Below are positions 17,486 to 26,863 of a DNA stretch of 64,000 nt, piece after piece (position 1 is the stretch's first letter; the number at the start of each line of letters is the position of its first letter). The notes beneath the pieces are model-generated. The model was not told the DNA's origin, made no database searches, and saw only the letters and a program-made list of their open reading frames with translations. The translations under genes and the position numbers were made by a program. This stretch comes from Ottowia thiooxydans DSM 14619 (lineage in GTDB: Bacteria; Pseudomonadota; Gammaproteobacteria; Burkholderiales; Burkholderiaceae_C), in NCBI RefSeq assembly GCF_000422885.1, contig NZ_KE383942.1, positions 251,353 through 315,352 on the forward strand. The letters run 5' to 3'.

Positions 17486-18667
17486 CTACAGCTTCGCCAA
17501 TCGTTCCATAGCCGCCAAAAGCGTCCCCTCTTTCTTGGCAAAGCAAAAGCGGATCACCTTCTGGTCAAACCCATCTCTATAAAAGGCAGAAAGAGGAATC
17601 GCCGCCACCCCCACTTCGCGCGTGAGCCACTGGCAGAACTCACCCTCAGGTAGGTCGCGTTCGGAAATCGCCAGATCCGCGATGGAGACGCACTGAAAAT
17701 AGGTACCTTCGCACGGCAGCAGCCTGAACTTGGTCTTCTCCAGGCCCGCGCGAAACAGATCTCGCTTGGCGGCGTAAAACGCAGGCAGGTCCAGGTAGGG
17801 CCTGGGGTCTTGCATGTACGCCGCCAGCCCTTGCTGCATGGGCGTGTTCACGGTGAACACGTTGAACTGGTGTACCTTGCGGAATTCAGCCGTGAGAGCA
17901 GCTGGGGCTGCCACGTAGCCCACCTTCCAGCCGGTCACATGGTAGGTCTTGCCGAAGCTGCTGATGATGAAAGCCCGTGCAGCCAAACCTGGGTAGCGTG
18001 CCGCGCTTTCATGCTGCAGCGGCGCATAGACCATGTGTTCATAAACTTCGTCGCTGATCAGCAGCACATTGGTGGGCGCCAGAAGGTCCTCCAAACGCTG
18101 CATGTCAGCGGGGGACCACACGGTACCGCTGGGATTGTGCGGGCTGTTGATGATGATCGCGCGCGTCTTGGGTGACAGGGCGGCCGCTATCTTGTCGAAA
18201 TCAGGCCGGAAACTGCCCGGCGTGAGCGGAACTGCAACCACTTTGGCGCCCGTGAGCTCGATATTGGGCACGTAGCTGTCATAGCAGGGCTCCAGCACGA
18301 TCACTTCGTCTCCAGGGCCAGCGCAGCACAGGATGGCGCTCAAAATCGCCTGGGTGGCGCCCGCGGTCACTGTGATTTCGGTCGCCGCGTTGTATGAACG
18401 GCCGTAAAGCGTTTTTATCTTCGCCGCCACGGCCTCGCGCAGTGGCGCGACACCCGGCATAGGCGGATACTGGTTCAAGCCTTGCTGCATGGCGGAGGAC
18501 ACGGAGTCCACCAGCTTCGGGTCGCAATCGAAATCAGGAAATCCCTGGCCCAGATTCACCGCCTGATGTTCAGCCGCCAGGGCCGACATCACGGTAAAAA
18601 TGGTGGTGCCCACATTGGGCAGCCGGGAAGGGAAGGCGGGGGTGGTCGCGGCGCTCTCAGGGGTCAT
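17486..18667 (-). CDS. Methionine / aromatic aminotransferase of the YbdL type
   Basis: A 393-residue PLP-dependent class I/II aminotransferase. The whole sequence follows E. coli YbdL: LPNVGTTIFTVMSALAAEH at the start, NLGQGFPDFDCDP, the PLP-phosphate contacts in VTAGATQAIL, NSPHNPSGTVW, SDEVYEHMVY, and the Schiff-base lysine in SSFGKTYHVTGWKVGY. YbdL prefers methionine, histidine and phenylalanine with oxo-acids. The gene starts only two bases after the cysB stop codon, so the two are very likely co-transcribed, which fits a sulfur amino acid role. Confidence 0.9.
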   Translation of the reverse strand: MTPESAATTPAFPSRLPNVGTTIFTVMSALAAEHQAVNLGQGFPDFDCDPKLVDSVSSAMQQGLNQYPPMPGVAPLREAVAAKIKTLYGRSYNAATEITVTAGATQAILSAILCCAGPGDEVIVLEPCYDSYVPNIELTGAKVVAVPLTPGSFRPDFDKIAAALSPKTRAIIINSPHNPSGTVWSPADMQRLEDLLAPTNVLLISDEVYEHMVYAPLQHESAARYPGLAARAFIISSFGKTYHVTGWKVGYVAAPAALTAEFRKVHQFNVFTVNTPMQQGLAAYMQDPRPYLDLPAFYAAKRDLFRAGLEKTKFRLLPCEGTYFQCVSIADLAISERDLPEGEFCQWLTREVGVAAIPLSAFYRDGFDQKVIRFCFAKKEGTLLAAMERLAKL

Positions 18668-18669
18668 TC

Positions 18670-19611
18670 TTACAGCTCGTAGTCGTTCACGTGTCCAGTC
18701 ATGGCTTTCATGATCAGATTGCGATCAAGCCGGTCTGAGAGCAGGCTCGCGAATTGATACACGAAATCGCGCAAATAGGCGCCTCGTTTGAGGGCAATAC
18801 GCGCTACGTTCTGACCCAGCAACTGGCCCAGCGGGCGAGAAACCAGGTCCTGATCAGCGTCCCCCTTCATCGCCATCTCGGCAACGATGCCAATCCCCAA
18901 GCCTAAGCGCACATAGGTCTTGATCACATCGGAGTCGATAGCCTCTAGCGCGATGCGTGGCTCCAGATGGCGCTGGGCAAAGGCCGTGTCGATGCGCGTG
19001 CGGCCGGTGAACGAGGGGTGATAGGTGATCAGCGGCTCAGCAGCAATATCTTCGAGCGCAATTCGCTCTTTCTTGGCCAGGGGATGGCTGTGGGGCAGCA
19101 CCAGTACGTGTTGCCATTCGTAGCAGGGCAGGGTGACGAGTTCGGGGTAGTTCGCTAGAGATTCGGTGGCCATACCGATCTCGGCCGTTTCTTCTATCAC
19201 CATGCGCGCCACCTGATCGGGCGAGCCTTGATGCAGGCTGATATTGACCTTGGGATAGGTCTCGCGCAGCCGGGCCACCGGCACGGGCAGCACATAACGA
19301 GCCTGCGTGTGGGTAGTGGCAATAGAGAGCGTGCCACTGTCTTGAGCGCTGTACTGATCGCCGATGCGCTTGAGGTTGCCCACCTCTCGCATGATGATGG
19401 CAATGCTTTCCAATACATGCTCGCCAGGCTCTGTAACCCGCTTCAGACGCTTTCCGTGGCGGCTGAAAATCTCAATGCCCAGCTCTTCCTCCAGCTCAAT
19501 GATCGCTTTGGAAACCCCAGGCTGGGAGGTATGTAACGCCTTGGCCGCCTCCGTCAGGTTTAAGTTACGGCGAACAGCCTCCTGAACGAAGCGGAATTGG
19601 TGGAGGTTCAT
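18670..19611 (-). CDS. cysB: CysB-family LysR regulator
   Basis: A 313-residue regulator with the distinctive CysB/Cbl N-terminus: MNLHQFRFVQEAVRRNLNLT, then EAAKALHTSQPGVSKAIIEL as the helix-turn-helix and ELGIEIFSRHGKRLK. CysB proteins activate sulfate assimilation genes with N-acetylserine or O-acetylserine as inducer; the effector-binding domain (about 90-300) contains TTHTQARYVLP, which contributes to the anion pocket. It is followed at once by an YbdL-type aminotransferase. The upstream region (19612-19790) is AT-rich near the start and probably holds the promoter. CysB versus a close paralogue such as Cbl cannot be settled here. Confidence 0.9.
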   Translation of the reverse strand: MNLHQFRFVQEAVRRNLNLTEAAKALHTSQPGVSKAIIELEEELGIEIFSRHGKRLKRVTEPGEHVLESIAIIMREVGNLKRIGDQYSAQDSGTLSIATTHTQARYVLPVPVARLRETYPKVNISLHQGSPDQVARMVIEETAEIGMATESLANYPELVTLPCYEWQHVLVLPHSHPLAKKERIALEDIAAEPLITYHPSFTGRTRIDTAFAQRHLEPRIALEAIDSDVIKTYVRLGLGIGIVAEMAMKGDADQDLVSRPLGQLLGQNVARIALKRGAYLRDFVYQFASLLSDRLDRNLIMKAMTGHVNDYEL

Positions 19612-19790
19612 GGAGTATTCGTATATAAATTTCCTTAATTATGCGATATCCGTCTAACGAATTGGGTTGGCGGGGGCACCTGCAGTGATCAAGTTGGCGT
19701 GGAAATGTCACTGCAGCGGCCCTTTTAGGTGGGTTGAGTGGAGTCCTAGGGCCTTTCGGCACTAGCCGCACCTTGAACGTGTTCCTGGGG

Positions 19791-20837
19791 CTACTTATAG
19801 AGGCCGCGTTTGGTCAGCCAGCCCTGAATGATCTCGGCCACGGCATCGCTGTTCTTGTCCATCATGATCATGTGCGAATTGCCCTTGATGCCGATTTCCG
19901 GAAGATCGATGACCTCAGCGCTACCACCCGCCGTCCGCAAAGCATCGAAATAGCGTCCGCCGTTGGCACGGATAGTTGGCCACCGCGAGTCTTGAGCGAT
20001 GTAGTCGCCATAGATCGCCAGTACAGGCACATTCTTCATCTTGGCCGCATCTTCCACCGCACCTGTTGCAGCCGGCTCCACCATCACCAGCGCCTTCACC
20101 TTATCGGGCCGTGCCTGTGCCACGCGAGCGCCAAATAGTCCGGCTTGTGAATGCACCACCACCACACATGGGCAGACCTTATCGACCAGCTCGGTATACG
20201 CTGCAATGGTTGGCGCGTCATTGGAGGTCCAGCGCGGCACGTTTTGTTTGGTGAACTGGTCATAGGCCTCCACTGGGAATTGGTTGCCCGGCAGAAGCTT
20301 CATCTGCCCAGGAACCTTGCTGTATGAGCCAGGCCCTTGTCCAATTCGAAAGCGCTCGAAAGGGTTCTCCTTGGTGAGGTATACGGGTTCAGTCTTGAAG
20401 ATGTCCGGATACATCGCAAAGCCTGAGCGCCCCCGCTCGACTGCATCTGAGTTGTAGGTCGGCCAGCCTTTCTTCACAAAATAGTTCAGCCATCCCTCAC
20501 GCCCATCGGGCGTGGTTTCGTAGGTCACGCCGCTGAGTCCGCCGCCGTGCCACATCAGTATGGGCAACGTTCCGCGTGGGTCTTTTGGAATGAAGTACTG
20601 CACGTACATCTGCTCCACCTGGTAAACCCCATTGGGATCAAACTTGGCTGGCACGCCTCCCGCAGTCAAGGAGATCTCCTTGACTGGGCGGCCACTCAGG
20701 ACAACCTCTCGACCGCCTACATGGAACGAGCCCATCTTCTCCAGCTGGATGGGGGCTTGCGCGCAGCCCATCATCGTCACGATCGGTAAAGCCAACGCCA
20801 ACGCCTTTGCCGAGCGGGAGCATGCCAATGTTTTCAT
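19791..20837 (-). CDS. Exported alpha/beta-hydrolase (esterase-like)
   Basis: A 348-residue hydrolase with an N-terminal export signal that may be a lipoprotein signal (MMGC, C25), though the lipobox is poor. The oxyanion region MWHGGG lies at 95-100 and the nucleophile is probably S230 in VVVVHSQAGLFG. An aspartate in IYGDYIAQDS and a histidine in GIKGNSHMIMMDKN plausibly complete the triad. The protein belongs to the alpha/beta-hydrolase group annotated as esterases; the substrate is unknown. It is divergent from the large beta-propeller-like gene. Confidence 0.8.
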   Translation of the reverse strand: MKTLACSRSAKALALALPIVTMMGCAQAPIQLEKMGSFHVGGREVVLSGRPVKEISLTAGGVPAKFDPNGVYQVEQMYVQYFIPKDPRGTLPILMWHGGGLSGVTYETTPDGREGWLNYFVKKGWPTYNSDAVERGRSGFAMYPDIFKTEPVYLTKENPFERFRIGQGPGSYSKVPGQMKLLPGNQFPVEAYDQFTKQNVPRWTSNDAPTIAAYTELVDKVCPCVVVVHSQAGLFGARVAQARPDKVKALVMVEPAATGAVEDAAKMKNVPVLAIYGDYIAQDSRWPTIRANGGRYFDALRTAGGSAEVIDLPEIGIKGNSHMIMMDKNSDAVAEIIQGWLTKRGLYK

Positions 20838-21158
20838 CTGTCTCTTTCTTGGATTGAAGCTGCGAATAGATAGCTGTTCATCATCAAGTTCAAAAGAGAC
20901 TTTGACAATTGCGCGTTATCTATGAATCGATGCACTGCATCGATCACTGAGATATCCCGGCGCTTGGGAGTCTCAATGGCCAGATACATCTGCACCGCTC
21001 AGAACGTGCCGTTTGGGATTTAGGTCTGATCCGGCCGAATCAATAGCTTGGGCGTCATGCGAACTTTTTACGCTGCCACTCACTTTGGAGAGTGGTCATA
21101 TCGATCCACCCTTCCAAGAATCCAGACAAAGCAAAGTGATTTTTTAAGGAGAGGCGGA
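20838..21158. other. Divergent promoter region with a 19-base perfect palindrome
   Basis: The 321-base gap between the esterase and the propeller protein has no gene. At 20927-20945 lies ATCGATGCACTGCATCGAT, a perfect palindrome around one central base, which would suit a dimeric repressor. AAGGAGAGG at 21146-21154 is the ribosome binding site that fixes the downstream start at 21159. Confidence 0.5.
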
Positions 21159-24101
21159 ATGAACCAAACAATGAGAAACACCCGTCGCCTTGCGGCAGCT
21201 TCTCTGTTCTTGGCGTTGGCTGGCCATGCGGTGGTGGCCAAGGAAGTGGCGCCTTCAGGGCCTGCGGTAGATAAAGCGCAGGTGCAGCAGGCGCTCTCAA
21301 GTCTGGCGATTCCTTTTGAGCAGAACACTGGGCAGTTTGGTGCCGAAGTTGCATTCCTGGCCAGGACTTTCGCCGGGCCCCTGGTGGTCACGCGCGACGG
21401 AAAGATGGTCTACAGCCTTCCAGGCATTCCTTTGAAAGAAACGGAGGTGTTGAAGGTATCCAATGAAACATTGAATGTGCAGCATAAGGCATTGGAGCAG
21501 CGCGGTCCCGGCTGGCAGTTGACTGAAAGTCTGGTGGGGGCCGCCTCGCTTCGTCCTGTGGGCAGCCAGGAGACACAAGCCCATGTGAGCAGATTCACGG
21601 GAACCGGTAGCTTTCAGAGTGCAACCTGGAAAAGCGTGAACATGGGTGAGGCCTGGCCGGGAATTGAAGTGGAGCTGGTGGCAGGTGCCAACAACGTGGA
21701 AAAGCTCTTTCATGTAGCCCCACGTGCCGACGCCAGGCGCATCAAACTTCAGGTAGAGGGCGCCAAGAGTGCCAGGCTGGGTGACGAGGGGGCTCTGATT
21801 CTGGAGACGGGCAATGGTGAGATCGCCTACACGCCACCCGTTGCATGGCAGGACATCAACGGCGTGCGCATGCCTGTGGAGGTGCGCTACAAGCTGCACC
21901 CCAGGCACCCGTCAGACCGTAACTTGCAAGTTGCGCGCTATGGGTTTGCGCTGGCTGACTACGACAGCCGCTACCCGCTTGTGATTGACCCTCTCATTCA
22001 GAGTACCTATGTGGGAGGCGATCGAACCGATCATATTTATGGGGTCGTCATTGCGAGCAACGGAGACGTGATCGTGGCAGGCACCACCCATTCTGCCAAT
22101 TTGCCCTGCACCAGTGTGGCCAGCGGCTGCGCGAATGGAGCTCAAACCACACGTGCAGGCACCGTCGCGGGCGGTCCATTTCCAACTGCTCCCAGCGACG
22201 CGTTCATCACACGGCTTTCCGCTGATCTAAAAACCTTCAGGCAAAGTACCTTTCTCGGCGGCACCGGGGTCGATTCCCTCTCCGGCATCGTGTTGGCTGC
22301 GGACGGTGATGTGATAGTGGCTGGAATCACCTACTCTGCTGATTTTCCTTGCACCCGAGCTGAAACAGGGTGTACCGAGGGACCGCTGAGTGTCCGCGCA
22401 GGCAACACCGATGGTTTTGTTGCAAGGCTCTCAGGCGATCTCAGAACGCTTCGTCAAAGCACCTACCTGGGGGGTATCAACGACGAAAACATCAGCAGCA
22501 TCCTCATGGCGCCCAATGGAGATGTGTTGGTGGCCGGGTCGACCGAGTCCGAGCATTTTCCGTGCGCCAGTATCAACTGGCAGTGTCCCAATGGCGCCCA
22601 AAGCAGCTATTCTGGCGGGCGCGACGGTTTCATCACTCGCTTATCTGGGGACCTCAGATCCTTGAGGCAAAGTACTTATCTGGGTGCCAGCGGCCTTGAC
22701 GGCATCACAGCCATGACCTTGACGAGCGACGGAGATGTGGTGGCGGTGGGCTACACAAATTCTGTTCAGTTTCCTTGTACCAGCGCTGCCACTGGGTGCA
22801 CCAACGGCGCGCAACGCTCTTATGGTCTGGGGCGTTTTGATGGGTTCGTGGCACGGCTGGCCGGTGATTTGAGAACTCTCAGGCAAAGTACGTTCGCGGG
22901 CGGAAGTGACGACGATGGACTTACAAGCGTCGTGATGGCCGCTAACGGGGAAGTGATTGTGGCCGGGAATTCTGGGTCACTTGATTTTCCTTGTACCAGC
23001 GTCGCAACGGGCTGTCGGTGGGGGGCACAACGCTCCCTGGGGGGAGCTACAGACGTCATAGTCAGTCGCCTTTCTGGGAATCTGAGAAGTTTCAGGCAAA
23101 GCACTTATCTTGGGGGCTCCGATTCGGAGGATGCTTCGGCCCTCCTGAATACCAGCGGGGGAGACATTGTTGTGGCAGGCTGGACTGTGTCGGCAGACTT
23201 CCCATGCACCAGGACCGGAACAGGGTGCGCTACCGGGGCACAAAGCAGCAAGCGGGGAAATTTAGACGGCTTCATAGCACGTCTGCCTGGTGATTTGCGG
23301 ACCTTCAGACAAGCGACCTACCTCGGCGGCTCCGCACAAGACAGTATCAAGGCGATGGTCATGACACCCAATGGAGACTTGATCGTGGCCGGGACCAGTT
23401 ATTCCAATGACTATCCTTGCACCAATGCTGCCACGGGGTGTGCCAATGGCGCTGCACCCCTCACTTCAGGAAGCGGTGACGGCTTTGTGACGCGGATTTC
23501 GTCAGACTTGGCGGCTTTTCGCTTTATCTGGAGTGGCATGATTCCGGGAATGGCCGGAATGGCGCAGTTCGGCGCCAGCGGTGTAAGCGGTGAAAATGCC
23601 TCGTGCACTTTGGATACTTCAGCCACTGGCTTCGGCACAGCCGCGGGCGCTGAGGCACAAGCCGCTTTGAAAGCGCAGTACCCCACTGCTCGTCTGCTGC
23701 ACGACGTATTTGCGTTTCGTGCGAGCGGATGTGCGGGCGAGACCCTGGAGATCACGGCCACCTATCCACAAGCCTTGCCTGGCAATGCGCGAGTACTGAA
23801 ATGGGGGCCGCCTGGAGCCGGCCAAGCTTCCCGCTGGTACGACCCTGCAGCCACCATAAGCACCAGCGACAACGGCACCAGCATCAGCTATAGGGTCATA
23901 GATGATGGAGCGGGAGATTCAAACACCACGGATCCTGGCGTGGTGGTGGATCCTATCGCGATGGTCGTCCTTGAGTCGGCTGTTGCCCCAATCGCAGTGC
24001 CTACCCTCAGCCAATGGGCACTCCTGCTGATGGGGGCGTTGCTGGCGGGGTTCTCGTCGGTGAGTATTCAGCGCAGAGGCCTTGTCGGGAAGGGGGGCTG
24101 A
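21159..24101 (+). CDS. Large secreted SBBP / beta-propeller-like protein with IPTL-CTERM tail
   Basis: The 980-residue product has a signal peptide (RLAAASLFLALAGHAVVAKE), then an N-terminal domain of the DUF7948 type (FEQNTGQFGAEVAFLAR), then seven repeats of roughly 65-80 residues. Each repeat carries an (S/A)T(Y/F)xGG-like start, D(V/I/L)xVAG, and a paired-cysteine block such as FPCTSAATGC, and ends in DLRTxRQ. Seven repeats suggest a seven-bladed propeller. Next comes a choice-of-anchor-U-like domain, and the tail VPTLSQWALLLMGALLAG then QRR is an IPTL-CTERM sorting signal. The protein is expected at the cell surface. The start at 21159 is chosen for its Shine-Dalgarno site and signal peptide. 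Confidence 0.85.
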   Translation: MNQTMRNTRRLAAASLFLALAGHAVVAKEVAPSGPAVDKAQVQQALSSLAIPFEQNTGQFGAEVAFLARTFAGPLVVTRDGKMVYSLPGIPLKETEVLKVSNETLNVQHKALEQRGPGWQLTESLVGAASLRPVGSQETQAHVSRFTGTGSFQSATWKSVNMGEAWPGIEVELVAGANNVEKLFHVAPRADARRIKLQVEGAKSARLGDEGALILETGNGEIAYTPPVAWQDINGVRMPVEVRYKLHPRHPSDRNLQVARYGFALADYDSRYPLVIDPLIQSTYVGGDRTDHIYGVVIASNGDVIVAGTTHSANLPCTSVASGCANGAQTTRAGTVAGGPFPTAPSDAFITRLSADLKTFRQSTFLGGTGVDSLSGIVLAADGDVIVAGITYSADFPCTRAETGCTEGPLSVRAGNTDGFVARLSGDLRTLRQSTYLGGINDENISSILMAPNGDVLVAGSTESEHFPCASINWQCPNGAQSSYSGGRDGFITRLSGDLRSLRQSTYLGASGLDGITAMTLTSDGDVVAVGYTNSVQFPCTSAATGCTNGAQRSYGLGRFDGFVARLAGDLRTLRQSTFAGGSDDDGLTSVVMAANGEVIVAGNSGSLDFPCTSVATGCRWGAQRSLGGATDVIVSRLSGNLRSFRQSTYLGGSDSEDASALLNTSGGDIVVAGWTVSADFPCTRTGTGCATGAQSSKRGNLDGFIARLPGDLRTFRQATYLGGSAQDSIKAMVMTPNGDLIVAGTSYSNDYPCTNAATGCANGAAPLTSGSGDGFVTRISSDLAAFRFIWSGMIPGMAGMAQFGASGVSGENASCTLDTSATGFGTAAGAEAQAALKAQYPTARLLHDVFAFRASGCAGETLEITATYPQALPGNARVLKWGPPGAGQASRWYDPAATISTSDNGTSISYRVIDDGAGDSNTTDPGVVVDPIAMVVLESAVAPIAVPTLSQWALLLMGALLAGFSSVSIQRRGLVGKGG

Positions 24102-24187
24102 CCGGTTCGGTAACCCAGCGCCTTGTGGCGTTGGGCGACCCCTATCTATCTCACGCCTGAGGCGGATTCCTTAGGGCGTGCCCTAGA

Positions 24188-26755
24188 TCACACACACGTT
24201 CTTACAGCCGCTGCTACGCTGTGCGCGTCCACCTGAAAAAACGCCCTCAAGGCGGCACGGGTATCGCTTCGACCGAATCCATCTGTACCCAGGGTGCGAT
24301 AGCTTCGCCCCTCGGGGATGCACGCTCGCACCGACTCAGGAACCACGCGCACGTAATCACTCGCCGCCACAATAGGCCCCCGGGTTTGCGCGAGGAGAGT
24401 GTGCAGGTGGCCTGCCTCCGCATTCGCCACGCCATCGCGGGCGAGCTCGCTCCAACTGGTGACGCTGATCACGTCAATTCCCATACCTTCACTCGCCAGT
24501 TGCTCTGCCGCTCGAATCACCTCCGTGAGAATGGCGCCAGAGCCTAGCAGCGTGGCGCGTGGGCCTGAGGCGCTGCCATAGCTTGCAAAGTTGTAGGCGC
24601 CGCTAAGGACACCCTTGGCCACACCCTCCGGCAAGTCAGGCTGGGCGTAGTTTTCATTCATCAAGGTGATGTAGTAAAAAACGTCTTTCTGTTCCACCAG
24701 CATCTCCCGCATGCCGGCATCCACAATCACCGCCAACTCCCCCGCGAAGGCCGGGTCGTAGGCTTTGCAGTTTGGAATGGTGGCTGCCACGACGTGGCTG
24801 CTCCCGTCCTGGTGCTGCAAGCCTTCGCCGCCCAGCGTGGTGCGGCCAGAGGTGGCGCCAAGCAGGAAGCCACGTGCGCGCTGGTCTGCCGCCGCCCAGA
24901 TGGCATCGCCCACCCGCTGGAAGCCAAACATGGAGTAGTAGATGTAGAACGGCAGCATGGCAAATCCATGCACGCTGTAGCTGGTGGCCGCCGCTGTCCA
25001 GCTGGCAATGGCCCCCGCTTCGCTGATGCCTTCTTCCAAAATCTGACCATCCTGCGCTTCGCGATAGCTCAGCACTGAACCAATGTCTTCCGGCGCATAG
25101 CGTTGGCCTACGCTGCTGTAGATGCCCACTTGCTTGAAGAGGTTGGCCATGCCAAAGGTGCGTGCTTCATCGGCCACGATGGGCACGATACGGGGGCCCA
25201 GTGCTTTGTCTTTCAGCAGGGTTCCCAGCATGCGCACGAAGGCCATGGTGGTGCTCATTTCCTTGCCGTTCGCCTGCAGTGCAAAGTTGGCGTAGTGGCT
25301 CATCTCCGGCACAGGCACTTGGTCGCACGCGGTTTCCCGCCTAGGCATGGAACCACCCAGCCGTTCGCGATGCTCATGCAGGTAGCGCATCTCAGCGCTG
25401 TCCTGCGCTGGTCTGTGAAATGCCAGGCTGGTGGCCTGCTCGTCGGTCAGAGGCAGCTGGAAGCGATTTCGGAATTCAATCAGGTCGGAAGCATCCAGCT
25501 TCTTCTGGCTGTGCGTGGTCATCTTGCCTTGGCCGGCAGAGCCCATGCCGTAACCCTTTTTCGTGTGCGCCAGAACTACGGTGGGTTGACCCCGGTGCGC
25601 TGCCGCAGCGGCGTACGCGGCGTGGATCTTCACGATATCGTGCCCACCACGTTTGAGGCGATCAATCTGCTCATCGGTCAAGCCTTGCACCAGAGCGGCG
25701 AGCTCCGGGCTTTGCCCGAAGAAATGCTCACGGTTATAGCGGCCGTCCTTGGCGGCGAAGGTCTGCATCTGCCCGTCTACGGTGTCCCCCAAAGTCCGGG
25801 CCAGGGCTCCGCTTGGATCACCCGCAAAAAGCCCGTCCCAGTCGCTTCCCCAGATGAGTTTGATCACATTCCAGCCCGCGCCGGCAAACAGGCGTTCGAG
25901 TTCATCAATGATTCGGCCATTGCCACGCACTGGGCCGTCCAGGCGCTGGAGATTGCAGTTGACCACCCAGACCAGGTTGTCGAGTTTTTCTCTTGCGGCC
26001 AGTGTGAGTGCGCTCATGGACTCAGGCTCATCCATCTCGCCGTCCCCGAACACGCCCCAAACTTTTCGGCCTTCGCAGTTCACCAACCCTCTGTGTGAGA
26101 GGTAATGCATGAAGCGTGCGTGGTAGATCGAGCTGATGGGGCCCAAGCCCATGGAGCCGGTGGGAAACTGCCAGAAATCAGGCATTAGCCATGGGTGAGG
26201 GTAGCTGCACAGTCCCCTGGCGCCGTGTTCGGGCGCTGTGAGTTCCTGGCGGAAATGCTGGAGATCAAGCTCGCTGAGCCGGCCTTCCAGGAACGCGCGT
26301 GCATACACCCCGGGAGCGCTGTGCGGCTGGAAGAAAACGAGATCACCGCCGTTGTGGCTGGAGCGTGCCCTGAAGAAATGATTGAACCCGACTTCAAACA
26401 GGTCAGCCGCACTGGCGTAGCTGGCTATGTGCCCGCCAAGTTCTCCATAGGCCTGATTGGCGCGCACCACCATGGCGAGGGCGTTCCATCGCATCAGAGA
26501 GGCCAGTTTTTCTTCAATGGCCAAATCGCCGGGAAAGGCCGGTTGCGCCTGCGCCGGCACCGTGTTGATGTAGGGCGTATTGAGGTCTGGCCGCCATTCG
26601 AGTTGCTGGCTACGCGCAAGGCGAACGAGCTCATCCAGAATGAAGCGTGCGCGTGTTGATCCCGCATTGGCGGACAAGGCTGTAAACGCTTCTCGCCATT
26701 CGGCGGTTTCGGCGGGATCAGGATCTATTCTCAAGGGGGGTACAGAGGCGTTCAT
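24188..26755 (-). CDS. Second homodimeric E1 2-oxoacid dehydrogenase (MdeB-like)
   Basis: An 855-residue paralogue of AceE (10470-13184) with the complete thiamine diphosphate motif GDGEMDEPES, ending in NLVWVVNCNLQRLDGP, and the YYSMFGFQRVGDAIWAAAD segment. No E2 or E3 gene is adjacent, so it presumably uses the lipoyl components encoded at 13-17 kb. A divergent Lrp-family gene lies 108 bases away. This recalls the Pseudomonas putida mdeR-mdeA-mdeB locus, where MdeB oxidises 2-oxobutyrate from methionine breakdown; here the mdeA lyase gene is absent from the neighbourhood. 2-oxobutyrate or a related oxo-acid is an inference. A GTG at 26764 is an alternative start. Confidence 0.9.
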   Translation of the reverse strand: MNASVPPLRIDPDPAETAEWREAFTALSANAGSTRARFILDELVRLARSQQLEWRPDLNTPYINTVPAQAQPAFPGDLAIEEKLASLMRWNALAMVVRANQAYGELGGHIASYASAADLFEVGFNHFFRARSSHNGGDLVFFQPHSAPGVYARAFLEGRLSELDLQHFRQELTAPEHGARGLCSYPHPWLMPDFWQFPTGSMGLGPISSIYHARFMHYLSHRGLVNCEGRKVWGVFGDGEMDEPESMSALTLAAREKLDNLVWVVNCNLQRLDGPVRGNGRIIDELERLFAGAGWNVIKLIWGSDWDGLFAGDPSGALARTLGDTVDGQMQTFAAKDGRYNREHFFGQSPELAALVQGLTDEQIDRLKRGGHDIVKIHAAYAAAAAHRGQPTVVLAHTKKGYGMGSAGQGKMTTHSQKKLDASDLIEFRNRFQLPLTDEQATSLAFHRPAQDSAEMRYLHEHRERLGGSMPRRETACDQVPVPEMSHYANFALQANGKEMSTTMAFVRMLGTLLKDKALGPRIVPIVADEARTFGMANLFKQVGIYSSVGQRYAPEDIGSVLSYREAQDGQILEEGISEAGAIASWTAAATSYSVHGFAMLPFYIYYSMFGFQRVGDAIWAAADQRARGFLLGATSGRTTLGGEGLQHQDGSSHVVAATIPNCKAYDPAFAGELAVIVDAGMREMLVEQKDVFYYITLMNENYAQPDLPEGVAKGVLSGAYNFASYGSASGPRATLLGSGAILTEVIRAAEQLASEGMGIDVISVTSWSELARDGVANAEAGHLHTLLAQTRGPIVAASDYVRVVPESVRACIPEGRSYRTLGTDGFGRSDTRAALRAFFQVDAHSVAAAVRTCV

Positions 26756-26863
26756 AACGAGCACTTTAGAGAAAATAAGGCCGCATGTGCTGCTTATTGA
26801 TTCTGAAATTCACTCACATAGCAGCACAATATGCTTTGAATCTGTGAAAACTCAGGAAATAAA

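Noticed and set aside
22000-23520. Regular DNA repeats in the propeller-like gene as a CRISPR or tandem repeat array
   Set aside because: The repeats are about 200 bases, imperfect and in frame; they reflect protein repeats, not a CRISPR array.
24114-24135. Hairpin CCCAGCGCC-TTGT-GGCGTTGGG as a terminator
   Set aside because: A fair stem between convergent genes but without a T tract on either side; too weak to list as a feature.
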